Positions 62,986-64,000 of a stretch of DNA of 64,000 nt are shown here, piece by piece. Numbering within the stretch: position 1 is the first letter of the stretch; the number at the start of each line of letters is the position of its first letter. A program made the translations under genes and the position numbers. This stretch comes from Pseudomonas entomophila L48 (GTDB lineage Bacteria > Pseudomonadota > Gammaproteobacteria > Pseudomonadales > Pseudomonadaceae): positions 926,501-990,500 of the forward strand of contig NC_008027.1 in assembly GCF_000026105.1 (NCBI RefSeq), written 5' to 3'. The notes beneath the pieces were generated by a model. It worked only from the letters and a program-made list of their open reading frames with translations. It was not told the DNA's origin and searched no databases.

Positions 62986-64000
62986 ATGAAGTGCAATTTG
63001 CCCGTTACCGGTCGCGAAGTGGATTACCCCGGCGACGCCAATATTCTCTCCACCACCGACCTGGACAGCCGCATTACCTACGCCAATGACGACTTCCTGC
63101 GGGTGAGTGGTTTCACCCGTGATGACTTGTTGGGCCAGCCCCACCATGTGGTGCGCCACCCGGACATGCCGCCCCAGGCCTTCGCCCAGATGTGGCAGGC
63201 GCTCAAGGCCGGGCGTTCGTGGATGGGATTGGTGAAGAACCGTTGCAAGAATGGCGATCACTACTGGGTCAGCGCGTTCGTCTCGCCGATCAGCAGCGGC
63301 GGGCAGACGTTGGAATACCAGTCGGTGCGGACCAAACCCAGCGCCGCGCAGGTCGAGGCGGCCGAGCGCTGCTATGCAAGGCTGCGCGAGGGGCGGCGTG
63401 GTTGGCGCGAGCGGCTACCGGTGCCGGGGCTGGCGATGCGGTTGTCGCTGGGAATCGCGGGGCTGTTGGCGGTGGTGATGGGGGCCGGGCACTGGTGGCT
63501 TGAGCGCCCGCTGTTGGCGTCGCTGGTGGAGATCGGCGTCGCGGCGGGCCTCAGCGCCGGGGTGATCCTGCTGTTGCTGCGCCCGTTCGAGCGCCTGCGC
63601 CGCCAGGCGCTGGCCATCGCCGACAATCCCTTGAGCCAGCAGCTGTACACCGGTCGCCGCGACGGCCTGGGCCAGATCGAGTTCGCCATGCGCATGCTCA
63701 AGGCGCAGCTGGGGGCGGTGGTGGGGCGCATCGGCGACACCTCTTCGCGCCTGGCCGGGCATTCCGGTTCGCTGGTCGATGCGCTGCACAGCAGCCATGC
63801 CAACAGCCTGGAGCAGCAGAGCGAGGCCGACCAGGTGGCCACGGCAATCCACCAGATGAGCGCCAGTGTCGCCCAGGTCGCCAGCAGCGCGCAGATGGCG
63901 GCCATGGCCGCCGACCAGGCCGAGGACGAGACGCAGTCCGGCCATCAGTTGGTCGACCGCAACCGCTGCGCGATCCAGGATCTGGCCGGGTCGCTGGTGG
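62986..64000 (+). CDS. Aer-like PAS chemoreceptor (partial at the right edge)
   Basis: At least 338 residues. The N-terminal PAS domain (about 10-120) has the Aer-type block ITYANDDFLRVSGF and HHVVRHPDMPPQAF, then an HAMP-like segment near two hydrophobic stretches (LSLGIAGLLAVVMGAGHW and AAGLSAGVILLLL). The start of the MCP signalling helix is cut by the window edge. Probably an FAD-binding aerotaxis/energy-taxis transducer. GCCGATTT at 62956-62963 could be part of a FliA promoter, but its -35 box is poorly spaced. Confidence 0.88.
   Translation, partial: MKCNLPVTGREVDYPGDANILSTTDLDSRITYANDDFLRVSGFTRDDLLGQPHHVVRHPDMPPQAFAQMWQALKAGRSWMGLVKNRCKNGDHYWVSAFVSPISSGGQTLEYQSVRTKPSAAQVEAAERCYARLREGRRGWRERLPVPGLAMRLSLGIAGLLAVVMGAGHWWLERPLLASLVEIGVAAGLSAGVILLLLRPFERLRRQALAIADNPLSQQLYTGRRDGLGQIEFAMRMLKAQLGAVVGRIGDTSSRLAGHSGSLVDALHSSHANSLEQQSEADQVATAIHQMSASVAQVASSAQMAAMAADQAEDETQSGHQLVDRNRCAIQDLAGSLV

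Overview
The window is GC-rich bacterial chromosome from a fluorescent Pseudomonas of the P. putida group. Gene content and order match from memory the P. putida KT2440 stretch running from mqo-1 through pta, trxB, nadC, ampDE and cra-fruBKA to an RND efflux operon. About twenty intergenic REP palindromes of the P. putida type (arms ending in TCCTACA) support this. There is no rRNA, tRNA, insertion sequence, prophage or CRISPR array. This is ordinary core chromosome with compact operons and heavily REP-marked gaps.

Left part (1-13.4 kb): malate:quinone oxidoreductase, several small conserved genes, a PlsC-like acyltransferase, an HMCES/YedK-family gene with altered active-site residues, a dCache chemoreceptor with a clear FliA promoter, an M48 lipoprotein protease, a GDT1-type Mn/Ca exporter behind a yybP-ykoY (Mn2+) riboswitch, rsmC, and a 2-hydroxyacid dehydrogenase.

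Middle (13.4-25 kb): an apparent lipid or fatty-acid module of an AlkK-like acyl-CoA ligase, a DUF1302 outer-membrane protein and a DUF1329 periplasmic protein. It is followed by a MalT-type LuxR regulator and an unusual soluble response regulator-TPR/histidine kinase pair. A 275-nt inverted structure built on two extended REP elements follows. From 25 to 43 kb lie housekeeping genes: OmpA lipoprotein, pta, slyD, glutathione peroxidase, Old Yellow Enzyme, glycosyltransferase, BdlA-like sensor, cysZ/trxB, nadC, DUF1631, ampDE, another chemoreceptor and TatD. From 43.7 to 50.6 kb are cra and the divergent fructose PTS operon fruBKA, with a Cra operator between them.

Right part (50.6-64 kb): DUF3820, a DUF2383 protein, a dCache-GGDEF cyclase, a DUF6124-DUF3077 pair behind a highly structured leader, an OprD porin, a PtrA-like small exported protein, a two-component system, an RND pump with its adaptor, and the start of an Aer-like PAS chemoreceptor.

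The most notable signal is the leader at about 53506-53683. It contains several long perfect or near-perfect helices. One segment (TTTCTCAC) can pair either with the Shine-Dalgarno region of the DUF6124 gene or with an upstream copy of the same sequence, which is the architecture of a translational switch. I do not recognise it as a named riboswitch class.
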